A stretch of DNA of 64,000 nucleotides, taken from contig JAMPIQ010000001.1 in assembly GCA_024699855.1 (NCBI GenBank), positions 620,001 to 684,000 of the forward strand. Direction: 5' to 3'. Shown here in pieces: positions 11,999 to 24,307 of the stretch. The stretch comes from Aphelenchoides besseyi (Eukaryota; Nematoda; Chromadorea; Rhabditida; Aphelenchoididae). The stretch's first letter is position 1; each line of letters begins with the position of its first letter. The notes beneath the pieces were generated by a model. The model was not told where the DNA came from. It did no database searches and saw only the letters and a program-made list of their open reading frames with translations. Made by a program: the position numbers and the translations under genes.

Positions 11999-14900
11999 TC
12001 ACAGTTGCTGTCCATTTGTGTTGTGCATTATGTACGAGTTCGGGTGTTGGCCGATGGTTGCCGGCATTCCGAACGTGCGATCCAAATGCTTCATCGACTC
12101 GTGGACACATGCATTTAATGCGTCGAGAACGGATACGATAACCAAACCGCCAAAGCCGTGAGTTACCTTAAAACTTGTTATTTGATGGAAATTAACTCGC
12201 ACGCTCACTAACCATTGAGAAGTGAGTTAACGGCTTCTGAACCGATGGATCAAGAATAATATCGGGCCGATTGGCACAAATCGGACTTCGATCCGAGTTC
12301 ATCAAGTCGGAGAACTCTTTGAGGAACATTCTGAAACATTTCAATTAGAATTTGCATAATATTTCACCAAAAGTCTTTTCATTTCAGATGAATCATTTTG
12401 TTGGAATCAACTGTGGTGTGAGGTTGAACAATTTTCGAGCTCTTACTCTACGATCGATATGCTCGCTTCTTTACTTCGTGGTGTAAGTATTCCTGAATTT
12501 CGAGCATCTGATTTTGCTTTATCATAGATGAGTCAAGCCGATCGAACGGCAACGGACAATCCATCTCATCCGGACACTTCCGAAACGGTTTACATTTCGT
12601 CTTTGGCTCTCATTAAAATGCTCAAACACGCGCGCAGTGGAGTTCCCATGGAAGTGAGAGTTTTAGTTTACAAGGATTTTGATTCAAATTTTCAGGTTAT
12701 GGGTTTGATGTTGGGCGAATTCGTCGATGATTACATCATTTCGGTTCTCGACGTTTTCGCTATGCCTCAATCAGGTACCGGTGTTTCGGTTGAGGCCGTA
12801 GATCCCGTTTTTCAAACAAAGATGCTTGACATGCTCAAACGTACGGGCCGCGAGGAAATGGTTGTCGGTTGGTATCATAGTCATCCGGGATTTGGTTGCT
12901 GGCTTTCGTCTACCGACATCTCAACTCAACAAGTTGGTTTCAAAGTCAACATTTTCGTTTACGTCTATCAATTCAGAGTTTCGAAGCGTTGTCAGCTCGT
13001 GCCGTTGCTGTGGTCATAGATCCGGTTCAAAGTGTTCGTGGAAAAGTAAGAACTTCAATTTCGTACTTAAGTTTTGTCGCTCTTCTAGGTTATTATTGAT
13101 GCTTTCCGTTCGACCAATGTCATGCCGAGCATGGGCGCTAATCGTCTTGCACCCACTGCTGAAGCTCGTCAATGCACTTCCAATCTTGGTATTGGGATTG
13201 TCAAAAGGAAACTCAACGGTTACTTTTCAGGTCATTTGATTCGTGGCAACTTGGTAGCTCAAATGCGTGGCCTTGGCACAAATTACTACTCGTTGCCAAT
13301 TTCGTACAAAATGGATCCTCGCGCTCAAAAGATGCTTCAATGTTTTCACAAAAAGAACTGGAGCGCCGGTTTTTTGAGTAAGCCATATCACGAACAAGCC
13401 AAGAACGATGCCAAGAATACCGAAGAGTTGTTGAAGATCTTAAAATTGTTTGCTAAGGTTGCGTTTTCATTTTAATCACTTGAACTATTCGATCGGATTG
13501 TAGGATTTGACTGGATGGTCTGAATTGAGTCGTAAAGACGTGGCGCTTCGTGCTGTTGGCCGTTTCAATCCGAAACGACGTTTGCAAGAACTAACTCGTG
13601 GACTCTTGGAAGAATCGATTGTTGAGTTGTCGCGCAGTATGATCAATGCTTCTTCTTTCCGTTAAATTTACTTTGTTCGTTGAAAAAAAAGAATTTAAGA
13701 TTTCGTTTGTTACCTGACATAGTGAAGCATCGTTCTTCTTCGGTGAGCATCTTCCTCGTTTGCTACGTGTCTTGACAGAAAATGTGCGACTTCTTTTGCC
13801 GGAAAATCGCGTTCACAAACCGAATGGAAATCTCGTGCCATGTGAACTGCTTCCTCTAAAAAACTCGACGATTAGTCTCCAATTCACTTCGTTCTTACCT
13901 TCAACAAGTGCAGTTAAAGCGGTCACATGTGCCGACTTTCGTCGACCTGCCGGCAAAGTCAATCCGATTCGTCGAAGTGATTCTCGAAGTGCTTTTCCGC
14001 CGTCTTTTGATTTTGCTCTAAAAACAAGAATCAAAAAAAATTGCGTCAGACGAGCTACTTTCGAAGTATTCCACCAAGCAAAGAAGCGTTTAAACATTCG
14101 GGCGGACTAATCCGACGCTGAATTTCGCCAATAGTGACTTTGTATTTCGTTGTACTGAATCGAAATAATAAGTCGAGTAAACGTCTATTTCAACCTGCTC
14201 AGAAGACTCGTACGTCCGGGCACCGTACAAAAGGTTTCGAACGGCGAACGTGGAACGTAAATGCCGTTTGAACCCACCGGAAAGTTCACGTTCTTCATGG
14301 AATCCCCAAAATATTGAGGTGGCTCTGAAAATTGTGAATTACCATCTGATCAAAGCAACTAAACCTTTTTGTGAAGAGTCTGTTGACTGACTTCTAGACG
14401 ATTCACTGGTATTAACCGAATAGTCCTTAAATCTCTCTTTATAGTTTGACTACTTTAAAACTTACTGATCCATCGATTTCGTCATCTTCTTGATGGTCCA
14501 CTGGCAAGAAACCCAATTGCAAACCGGTACTCGAACTCACACCGTAGTTAACCGTCGAACTGTACGGAATTTGAGTTGTGGTTGCGGGAAAGAACGCTGA
14601 TTGAGTGTTGTAGATGTCATGAAACTCAGTCGGTTGAATTGGATACCCGAAATACGGTTGCACACCGTAAGGCCCATTAGTTGGACAAGCTGTAGCAATT
14701 TGTGCATTCGGTGGGTACTGAAATCAAAAAACATAAGCTCAGATCTTTCGTTATCGTTTACATTGAAAGTCCATTGAGAAGACGAAGCCAACCCGTTTGA
14801 ATCGATGGTTGGTGGTCCATTAGTCAGAATCAAATGATCGGCGTTGACAACAGCCGAGTGTAAGCCAGTGGATAGAAGCGATGGCGGCTGATGAACAACT

Positions 14901-15013
14901 TTGACCACTGCTGTTTCATCAATTGACTCGTTGCCTCGAGCAGTTTGATAATCGGAATTGGTGGCCTTTTGCAGTTCGGTTTCCACCGTTGGATTCGTCG
15001 ATTCATCGGTCAT
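11999..15013 (-). CDS. AP-2 family transcription factor
   Basis: Nine exons on the minus strand: 14762-15013, 14466-14717, 14365-14425, 14195-14324, 14059-14154, 13899-14017, 13714-13855, 12213-12330, 11999-12166. All junctions are in phase and give 445 residues, the usual AP-2 length. The N-terminal half is a Pro/Tyr/Gln-rich activation region with a PPQY motif at about residue 190 (the PY motif of the family). From [13 protein letters not shown] onward the DNA-binding and helix-span-helix dimerisation domain is well conserved: [44 protein letters not shown], and [19 protein letters not shown] followed by THFSMVTHGFG. AP-2 proteins bind GCC(N)3-5GGC as dimers and direct neuronal and epidermal fate. 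The 1.4 kb intron between exons 7 and 8 contains the whole Rpn11 gene on the opposite strand. Confidence 0.95.
12459..13665 (+). CDS. rpn-11: 26S proteasome deubiquitinase Rpn11 (PSMD14)
   Basis: Seven exons: 12459-12482, 12528-12653, 12696-12932, 12977-13045, 13089-13188, 13231-13457, 13504-13665, giving 314 residues (human 310). The JAMM/MPN+ metalloprotease site is complete: catalytic Glu in VPMEVMG (about residue 50) and the zinc ligands of [14 protein letters not shown] (His111, His113, Asp124). Rpn11 sits in the proteasome lid and removes ubiquitin chains from substrates as they enter the core. The first exon, encoding MLASLLRG, is chosen because it mimics the family N-terminus and splices in phase; a start at 12528 is also possible. 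The gene lies entirely inside an intron of the AP-2 gene, on the other strand. The insert-1 loop after DAFRSTN differs from vertebrates but the protein is otherwise canonical. Confidence 0.95.
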
Positions 15014-16153
15014 GTGGGCGGAAGGAGCTGAAAAGAAAAATAGCCGGAGGTGTTGCGAATTAACGATAACATGATTAGTTCGTGGGCATGAGTATTAATG
15101 TGTCAACTAAACGGCCTAAGGGTATAAAGTCAAAAAAAAGAATGAACAGTCGGGTATTGTAGAAACTTTGTTTTCCAACCGTAAGTAAGAAACTTTTAAT
15201 AATTCGGCTCTTTCCAATCTGTGGCACAAATTCTGTTGATTCAAATTTGTTTTAGCCCTTCTATTCGGACAACTGTAATGAGCAGACGAAACGGCCGCAG
15301 GGTATACAGTAATCGACGTCTTTATAAGTTTCTGTTTTCACGACCTCTCCGCTTTGTTGCTGATCTCTCGCATGGTCATAGTCACAAGCTTCAAGTACAA
15401 TGACAACGAATCAACAGCCCTCGACTTTGCCGTTGGGATGCGCGACCCGTCGGCATCTACCACAAGACCACGCCCCATTAGATTTGTGGAATTAACGAAA
15501 ATTTTCCCGTGAATCTTTGCGTCGATAAGCTTCGAAAATCTTTCCGCTCCTCCTTTCAGTCGTGTGTAAGTCCATGGACACGATGGAAAAAATGCAAAAC
15601 TCAATTTTTCAATCTTACGCGCCCTGTGGCGTTTAATAAACGTTGACAGTTCAGACAAATGGAGGGCGGAAATGATTAATTTTGCTTCAACTCATCATCG
15701 TCATCTCAATAACAACTCTCGAAATGGACACTTTTCGAACACTCTTCTTCGAGCACCGGATTAGTCGTCATATTCAACTTGGCTGCCAACTGAAATTGGG
15801 CAGCTTACAAACAAAAACTTCAAATGAAACAAATGTGTTACACAAATTTATTAACATTGAATTGGGCACTTTTTTCATTAAGTTTGTAATCCACTAAGAC
15901 GATCGGATTCCGATGGTCTCCAGGTTGGAAAGATGCAAATCCTAGACTTCCGTGGTGGTTGAAAGGTGGCAATTTTCGGGCAATCTTTTTCCTTCACTGC
16001 AAACTATCCAAAGAGTTTCTTCGGATTCAAACGTTTTTTTCAACCTCCAAATTGCGCTCTTCCGGTTGTCCGACCGGTTGAAAGGTTGTGGCAAACGACA
16101 AGCAGTTGCAACTCCAACCACCAGCAATAGTAGTAGGTTTGGAAAAAAGTAAA
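15014..16153. other. Divergent promoter region, AP-2 and alpha-tubulin
   Basis: No gene recognised. It separates the AP-2 start (minus) from the tubulin start (plus). Two short related blocks, each reading ACGGCC..AGGGTATA.AGT, lie at 15111-15130 and 15291-15310. An open frame at 15338-15658 (minus) has no supporting features. Confidence 0.45.
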
Positions 16154-17781
16154 ATGGGTAAATTTGGAGTAAGTTGTTTTTCATAATCATTGAATTTATT
16201 GCAAATTGAGAGAGAGGTTATCAGTTTACATGTTGGCCAAGCCGGTGTTCAAATGGGCAACGCAGCGTGGGAGTTGTTTTGCTTGGAGCATGGTATAATG
16301 CCCGATGGCTCGTGTGTTGATGAGCCGGACAATTCGATGAACACATTTTTTTCGGAGACAAGCAACAACACTTATGTTCCTCGGACGGTCTTTGTCGATC
16401 TTGAGCCAACGGTCATTGATGAGGTACGAACTGGTGCTTACAAACGACTTTTTCATCCATCTCAATTGATTACCGGAAAGGAAGATGCTGCCAACAACTA
16501 CGCTCGTGGTCATTATACGGTGGGTCGAGAGATAATCGACGTGACTATGGATCGAATTCGGCGTTTGTATTCAGATTGTTCATTCGAGCTAATGAGTGAC
16601 TTACAGGAAGTTCAGAGGCCTGCAACGGTCTCCAAGGTTTTATGGTCTATCATTCCTTCGGTGGTGGAACAGGATCGGGATTCACGGCCCTCCTAATGGA
16701 ACGTTTGTCCGTGGAGTTTGGAAAAAAGACGAAACTCGAATTTTCGATATATCCGGCACCACGAATTTCCACAGCAATTGTCGAACCATATAATGCAATT
16801 TTGACTACTCACACAACACTCGAACATTCCGACTGTTCGTTTATGGTCGATAATGAAGCAATTTACGAGATTTGTCAACGCAACTTGTCAATCAGTCGGT
16901 ATGTTTTGATGCTCAATGAAACGGCATTCGTGATTTAAGACCCACTTATACTAATTTGAATCGTTTGATTGCTCAAGTTGTTTCGTCGATCACTGCATCG
17001 CTACGTTTCGATGGCGCCTTGAATGTTGATTTGGGAGAATTTCAAACCAATTTAGTGCCGTATCCTCGAATTCACTTTCCGTTGGCCACTTACGCTCCAA
17101 TTTTAGCGGAGTAAGTTATGAGAGAGATCAAGAAACGAATCCGCGTTTAGAGATCAAGCGTACCATCAGTTGTTGTCGGTGAATGAAATCACGAAGATGT
17201 GCTTTGAACCGGGCAACCAAATGGTCAAATGTAATCCGTATTCCGGCAAGTATATGAGTTGGTAAGCTATTGAAACTAAATTATTAACATTTGAGTTCAG
17301 TTGTTTACTTTATCGCGGTGATGTTGTACCGAAAGTAAGTTCCCCAGTTCACAATAAGTAACGAAATGTTTGTGGGATGTGAACAGTGCGATTGCGGCGA
17401 TTAAGATGCAGTCACCTATCAAATTTGTCGAGTGGTCACCCACGGGTTTCAAGGTCGGAATCAACTATCAGCCAATGACCGTCGTACCAAATGGCGATCT
17501 GTCGAAGATGCCACGATCGGTTTGTATGTTAGCGAATACAAGTGCAATAGCAGAGGCGTGGGCTCGACTCGACTACAAGGTTTGGTTGCGAGAACAGGGT
17601 ATAACGAATCCTTTAGTTTGATTTGATGTATTCAAAACGTGCATTTGTTCATTGGTTTGTGGGTGAGGGAATGGAAGAAGGCGAGTTTTCGGAAGCTCGC
17701 GAAGATCTGGCCGCTTTGGAGAAGGATTACGAAGAGATCGCATATGATGACGACGATCAACCCGATGAAGTTGATTACTAG
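16154..17781 (+). CDS. Alpha-tubulin, divergent isotype
   Basis: Exons: 16154-16168, 16211-16562, 16607-16898, 16940-17110, 17151-17261, 17301-17334, 17376-17579, 17617-17781. Alpha-specific segments are clear: [32 protein letters not shown], the nucleotide and lateral-contact region [17 protein letters not shown], and [21 protein letters not shown]. It forms the minus-end half of the tubulin dimer. Three oddities: exon 1 adds MGKFG before [12 protein letters not shown], replacing the usual Met-Arg-Glu start; the loop that normally carries acetylated Lys40 has no lysine; and the acidic tail is short ([13 protein letters not shown]) yet keeps the terminal Tyr for tyrosination. The intron at 17335-17375 ends TTTGTGG with no AG before the required exon start. 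A poly(A) signal lies at 17847-17852. A tissue-restricted isotype is likely. Confidence 0.9.
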
Positions 17782-18025
17782 GTCTCTTGTGTAAACGCTG
17801 TTTTTAATACGAATTACGCTGGGCAATTTGATTTAATTTGCGGAGTAATAAAATCGTGTCAGAGAGAGTTTATTTATCAGTTAAAGCCACTTAGGCGGCA
17901 ACATGATTAGCCGACAAGTTAACAAGAAAACCTAACAATAAAAAGACATGCATAACCTAAAGAAACTACGAAAAGGAAGAGGAGCTACACCGTTAAGTTT
18001 TTATGTAAACCAGAGTCAACGCACT

Positions 18026-20310
18026 TTATGGAGCATTGATGAGACGCACGGTGTTGGTATAACCGGCACCTTCGCGCCATCCGGTGATCAAGATCAAATT
18101 GTCGCCGCTGTGAATGAATCCACGTTCCTTTCCAATGTTGACACCGTAGCTGATACGTGCATCAACGTCCTTTGGCCAATCCGGCTCACGATCTTGTTTC
18201 GAGTAATGAAGCGGAAACACGCCACGATACAAATGCAAATGACGAGCCGTACGAACATCGCGAGAAATCGCAATGATTGGAACTGGCGGTTTGTAACGAG
18301 AACACAATTCGGCAGAACTAAAATTTCAATTGAAAACTTCGCGTTTACCTTCGAACTTACCGTCCAGTTGTAGTCAATAGAATAATTGCACTCGCATGAC
18401 ATGAGACGGCGGCCGAAGTAGCGGCGATGGCGATCGTATGAGCGGTATCCGTTGGCTTTGGAGTAATCTTCAGCAACTCTTCAACGAATTTCGAATGGAA
18501 GACAGCGCTTTCGGCTTCTTTGCAAATCTAAGCCAACAAACTAATCAGACAGCTAATAGAGACTTACGTAGTGCATAATCTTCAGAGTTTCAATCGGATA
18601 TTCGCCTTTCGCAGTCTCACCACTCAACATTACACAATCGGCACCGTCGAGCACGGCGTTCGCCACATCACTGCCTTCGGCACGAGTTGGACGCGGCTTG
18701 TGAACCATTGATTCCAACATTTGAGTTGCGCAGATGACCGCTTTGCCGGCACGATTGCACTTGGAGATGAGCATCTTTTGGGCGAGGAACACCTTTTCGG
18801 CCGGGATCTCAATTCCCAAATCACCACGTGCCACCATAACACCGTCCGATTCGGCAATGATTTCATCCGAATTGTCTACTCCCTCTTGATTCTCGATCTT
18901 CGAAATGATCTTGATGTGTTTTCCTTTGTCACCAAGAACTTTACGAATTGTACGAACACCTTCGGCATTCCGAATAAACGATGCGAAGATCATATCCACA
19001 TCCTGTTCAAATTTGTATATCTGATGCATTTCTGAAACTTACTTGTTCAACACCAAATTGCAAGTCTTTGATGTCCTTCTCGGAGACAGCCGGCAAATCA
19101 ACTGGAGTTCCCGGTAAGTTCACTCCTTTACGCGATCCGAGCATTCCACCATTTTCAACGGTACAAGTCAACGCATCATCGGCTATAAATAGGTTGAAAT
19201 CATTGCAATACCGATCGAATCCAAAACATACCGACTTCGTCAACAATCAACGAAATCAACCCATCGTCAATGAACACCCGAGATCCAATACTACAGACTT
19301 TGGTGATATTGGCGTAGTCCACGTACAAGTTTTCCACGGTTCCCGATTCTTCGAACTTCTTGTCTGTGGACAAACGAATCTTTTCGCCCTTTTTCAATTC
19401 GATCTCAGCCGATCCACCCTAAAAAAGCCATGAGTAAAAGTAGATATCTGACAAAATCTACCCCAGTCAACAATCCCGTACGAATTTCGGGGCCCTTCGT
19501 ATCGAGAGCGATTGCAATGATACGCGGTTCACTGAAACTCTTCGCCGCTTCACGAACATTCTTGATCGTTTCGGCATGATACTCGTGAGATCCGTGACTG
19601 AAGTTCATACGAGCAATGTCTGAAACGAACAATGAAAACCGCACGTAAAGAAACAAACCTACTTAGCCCATTGACGATCATCTTTTGCAACATCTCGACT
19701 GAACGACATGCCGGACCGATGGTACAAATGATTCCGGTCTTGCGGACAGAGTGTGGTGGCTCGCGAATGTCCAAGCGACATAAATGCTCCAAGTTGGTAT
19801 TAGCCGGGAAATGCTCGACCTTTTGTTCTTGTCTAAAAGTGTTCATTGACTAATTAGTCGTAGAAATAAAAGGTTCCCAATTTATTTTAAAGAGAAAAAG
19901 AGACCTGAGACGAAAACCTGGAACCGACATTCTTACAAATCCAAAGACGGTAATCGAAGACGAAAAGTATCGAATGGCCGCCTAGACAACAAACGACGAC
20001 GCAAAAGGACGAAGAGAAACCTTCGAACAGCAACAAGTTTTCAAGGCACCAACCGCTGCTGTCGGCCAAAAACAACACGAAATGCGAAAAGCTGTCCGGA
20101 GATCAAATCGTCGGTTTTAGCGAGGAAATTTCCTTTTTCTCTCAATACAATTTACGTAAAGATGCAAATTTCTACTAGTCCACCGCGCTGTTGGACGGGA
20201 ATTCCGAGCTCCGATGTCAGTGAGAGCAGACGGCCAAGAACTTACGTTTCCGTAGAGGCCTGTGGGTTTGGCTGCTGATGCCATAGAGCGTTAAGTAGTT
20301 GAGCGACCAT
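18026..20310 (-). CDS. pyk-1: Pyruvate kinase, main isoform
   Basis: Eight exons: 20246-20310, 19663-19832, 19462-19619, 19232-19418, 19043-19182, 18568-19002, 18361-18527, 18026-18317, giving 537 residues (animal PK about 530). Diagnostic segments in order: [49 protein letters not shown], the active-site [33 protein letters not shown], and [10 protein letters not shown]. The enzyme converts phosphoenolpyruvate and ADP to pyruvate and ATP, the last glycolytic step, as a cytosolic tetramer. The start in exon 1 (MVAQLL...) splices in phase 2 to the common exon beginning QEQKVEHF. An overlapping Met in another frame of the same exon (MASAAKP) does not splice in frame. A second pair of 5' exons about 1.3 kb upstream offers an alternative N-terminus. 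Confidence 0.96.
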
Positions 20311-21549
20311 TTTTCGCTCAACATTGTAGGCGACGGCCGAGGATTCCCGCTTTTATATCAACACGGAAACCAATGGGCGTCATCGATCTCCGTCTAAACG
20401 ACTCGACGATCGTGCGCAGTTTTCCAGAATAACTTCAAAAAGATCAAAGACGAGCATCGTGTTTTCACGTAAACAGATGCAAATTCACGAGTTTATTTTC
20501 GATGTGATTCAGGTGTTGCGGAGATCGTTTTCGATTCCCGAATTCGTTTTGAGCGAAAGTGATGGGTGAGCGATAAATTGCACACGACGCTCACGATAAT
20601 CGTCCGAGCGTGAACGTTCACGGGCCGAACGTCGGAACGTGCACGTGAATTGCGCCGTTCGAACACGTTGATTTCGAATTTGCGGACAGAAAACCCGGAG
20701 ATACGCGAATATGCCCGGGACTTACCGTTCGTAGCTGTTTTGTTCGAGTTCCTTTTGAAAAGCCGCGTCCGTGGGTTGCGTGGCCATTTTCTGCAAAAGA
20801 ACCGAAAGGAATTCACGAACGAAACTGCGAATCGTCACGATAAAGAAGAGGAAATGTTAACGGCAAGAAGGGAATTTTTGCAGGAAACTTTTTTGTGAAG
20901 AAAATTGCGAAATCGACAGCCAATCGCATCGTGACAAACGTGTCGGAAGGGCGGATTAAGCGGAACGTTTAATCCGCTTCGAAGCCACAACAACCACATT
21001 AACAAACCCGTTGAGTGAAAGGTGGAATTCTGGGGAAATAAGCGACAAGTTTTGCCAATCGATGTGCACACATCCGACCGCCGTCCACGAAGTCAGAGGG
21101 GCATTTCAACGGCGCCAAGTCGAGTCGGAGATACGAAAAAGAAAAAGCGTCCGAAAACCTCAGGGTCCACCGCTCGCGTGGCTTAAAATCCTTTTGGCTA
21201 AAGAGCACTTTTTTGGGCCGAATTCCATCTTATCATAAGCAAACACAAGGAAACATGACTTTGCTTAGAATCCTTCGAACTAATGAGTTTGATGACGAGC
21301 GGAAATCGGTTCGAGTTCTGTGGTTAAATTGACTTGGAAGTGAAAGGGGAAATTGAAAATTTCCGAGTTTGTTTGTTGAAAAGTTCAAACTCAAAAGAAG
21401 CGTCCCGCTCAGCACGTTTGTTCAACCTCTCAAAGCAACAGTCGTCCGGAGCAAAAAGGTCGATCCGAAGACATTGGAAGCAATGAAGAGAAAATTTTCA
21501 AATGTCAGATAGTTTTTTGTTGTCCTTAAACCCCTTCGAATAAACTTAC
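20311..21549. other. Pyruvate kinase intron/promoter region
   Basis: No gene recognised. It lies between the proximal first exon and the alternative distal exons of pyruvate kinase, so it is promoter for one form and intron for the other. Confidence 0.5.
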
Positions 21550-21681
21550 TTGTAGTATGGACCACTTTTCTCTTCATCGTATGTAAGCCGTCGAACTCGG
21601 GCTAATTCGGCTTTCTAGAAGATGATTGTTCATGAGGGTTTAAAGGAGCCTAAAAACTACCTTATCGGAATGATCGGTCAT
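21550..21681 (-). CDS. pyk-1: Alternative 5' exons of pyruvate kinase
   Basis: Two small minus-strand exons. 21661-21681 encodes MTDHSDK and ends AAG|GTAGTT. 21550-21614, after TTCTAG, encodes KAELARVRRLTYDEEK and a few more residues, ending TACTACAA|GTAAGT. The second ends in phase 2, exactly what the shared pyruvate kinase exon 2 at 19832 needs (AA plus A gives Lys, then QEQKVEHF). Both the proximal first exon and this distal set deliver the same phase. I infer an alternative promoter making an isoform with a 29-residue different N-terminus, across a 1.7 kb intron. Multiple pyruvate kinase N-termini are common in animals. If the exons belong to another gene, its remaining exons are not visible nearby. 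Confidence 0.55.
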
Positions 21682-24307
21682 CGTCGTTCGTTGAGTGGAA
21701 ATGACGGTGTAACTGAAGTCAATGGAATGATAGAAACGTTTCGTTTGAGTGCACGAATGGATTGAAAAACGCGAAAACTTTCGAGGGCGAAAGGACGCGC
21801 ATTTTTGCAGACGAGAAGCACACGATTGGAAAAAATAGTTGACGGTTAAAGGCAACGCTCGTTTTCAGCCAACACACACCTTTTGGTTTGCCGATCAGTT
21901 TCCTCCTTCGGAAGCGCAGCGAAATGGTGGGCCGATTGAAATGGTGAAAAAAGCAACTAATGGGTTTACATCGCTGAAGGACGTGATGCATTGGTTTTTC
22001 TTGATAAGATTGCAGTTTGATAGCTCCTCCTTCTTGAAGTTATAGAAACTACACTCCGATGAACAATGGCTATCTGGATAAGCAAACCATAAGTTTCAAA
22101 GAGTGGTTGAAAGGCTAATTCGCACAAGAGCACAGAGACCAAAATGTTCAAGGTTATTCCGTCAATAACACTCTTATAAGAAATTGTTGCTTAATGTTGT
22201 AAGCACACTTGAGCATCAATCATGAGTTTCAATAATTTTCAACATCGAGAGAAACTATTACGCTCAAATGCCCAGTAGATCATAAATGTTTGTCAAACTT
22301 CTGATTTGTACGGGAATTGCTAATTTTGGAGTTCATTAAAGACAATGAGCATTTTCTTGCTTGTAATGTGCATTCAATTGTAAATCCAATTGTCGTGATT
22401 TGAACAATAGAGAGGGCGGTCACGACAGGAAAGGTCACTCTTTTTGCCTCGCGGATGTTGGTCATTCACAAAACTGAGTACTTGGCGGAAATCGGCACTC
22501 ACAAGAAGCCGTGAAATTGGGCACTTCATCTAAAGAAGTTGCCGAAGGAAGATTTTGTCTCCAAGAATCTGGCCAACCACTTTTTTGACATCCACTGTGA
22601 CATATTGCATGTTTTATGATGAATTCGATCCTATCAGCTGTCCAGTCAATTAGTAGGCAAATGGATGCAGCATGAGCTTTCATTTGAATTTTGAAGGTCG
22701 TAAACGAACGCGCTGGACGCTTCAGCTGCCATTTAGGATTTCAACGAATCACAAAAATTTGCAGATGTCCACAATTCAAAACACATGGACGACGAAACGG
22801 ATGGTTGTAAAAAGTGCTGTGAGATTTGGTGGTCGTCTAAATGTGAACTTCGGAAAGATCGCTCATTAGTCGTTTCCTGGAGTTCTTTAGTGTTTACAAC
22901 GACGATTCTAATGGTTATGTCAAATCAACGTTGATGCAACAGGCAATTCGATTGCTCTCGTCCGTCCACACGTCGATTTGCATTTTGAGTGCAATCGCCG
23001 CTCGTGCGTGTTGCCCGCTATTCCCGATGCAAAAAGCGTGACCACTTTTTTGTGGCCGTGGCATTTTTGTCGCCAGTTTTTTGATCGGTGCGCAATCGGA
23101 CGTCGCAGTCAAATGGGCGTCGAGTTGTGGAGTTTTGGCGGTTGTCGAGCGTCCATCGCGGTTTTCGTTTTGCTTTTGAATGCAATTATGAGAGTGACCG
23201 TTGGAATTCGAGATCACGTAGAGGTCGTATAAGCCGATTGATGTTGTAAATTTTGTTTCATGTTTACCTTTCGGTCGTCACAATAGGTGCATTAGGTAGA
23301 AGCTTTTTCGGTTTGTTGTTGTCCTCAAGTCTTCGTCGCTGTTGGTGTTCGTTTGTCCGCACTTGACTACGTAGTTCGAAAGGTCGATTGGCCAAACAGA
23401 AACCGAATCTTCTGCTGCTTATTCGGTCACTTGGGACCCATCAGTTTTGCGTGTGTTGTTCCGACCGTTGAAGATCGTTGGTATGTTTTGTTTATTCAAA
23501 TTACTTGCTCTTTACTCTTCAACGGTTCGGCATACTAAATGATCGACACGTGAATCGGAAGCTGTCGAGCAAACAGGTGAAAGAGGAGTCGACCTTTCCG
23601 TCAAATTGACCACAAGGTGGCAAATTGATCCCACCACCGAGTCGAAATCCAATTTTTAAATTTCGAAGGTTTCGATTTCTTCGCGTGATCGCACGTCGCT
23701 TCTTCCGTCCAAATCTATTTTGTCGATTCGGAGTCTTGACGAGCTAATTGTGGTTACCGTATCTGCATTTGTGGCTTCATTTCGACTCTTAATTGACTTA
23801 GTGTGGAATAAATGCAATTTAACGACTCGATTGGCATTCATGATCGCCGTTAAACGACTTGGATGTTACGGCCAACTTGGTGGGCAACGTTTGGTTCTTT
23901 TGTTAGGCTCCGGCCACTTTTGTTTTTTCTTTCAACCCATTGAGTTGACAGCTGATGGCGTCGCATTTGCTTTCGTTTTCATTCGCTGGTCATTACTTTT
24001 GCTATCAATCATCACCTTACTTCTATTCATTCTTTCATTTCCGATTAATCAAAAAAACTTGCCAACCAATATGTTCGTATTGTTATTGCGCATTAGCTCG
24101 ATTACATTTCAAACTTTTACAATCGGACAATAGATCGTAGTCGTGAGGTTGGTGAAAAGAAATGTTAGATTCGGTCTGCACAATTATTGTCCAATTATCG
24201 CGCAGTTGTACACGTTTTCGTAGGCGCATTGAACTAACGAGGTTAACTATCGATTCTCAGGTTAGCTAGCATTCTTATTTGAAGCTCTAAATGAGCTCGC
24301 CGACCAA
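21682..24307. other. Intergenic, no gene recognised
   Basis: About 2.6 kb. The longest frame (23720-24133, 137 codons, hydrophobic) has no flanking splice or start context and no family resemblance. The 5' portion is presumably the upstream promoter of pyruvate kinase. Confidence 0.45.

Noticed and set aside
20281..20310. Alternative Met (MASAAKP) in pyruvate kinase exon 1
   Set aside because: That frame ends in phase 0 at the donor and would shift the next exon; the MVAQLL frame ends in phase 2 as required.
23720..24133. Hydrophobic 137-codon frame
   Set aside because: No start context, splice sites or family resemblance; T-rich sequence alone gives hydrophobic codons.
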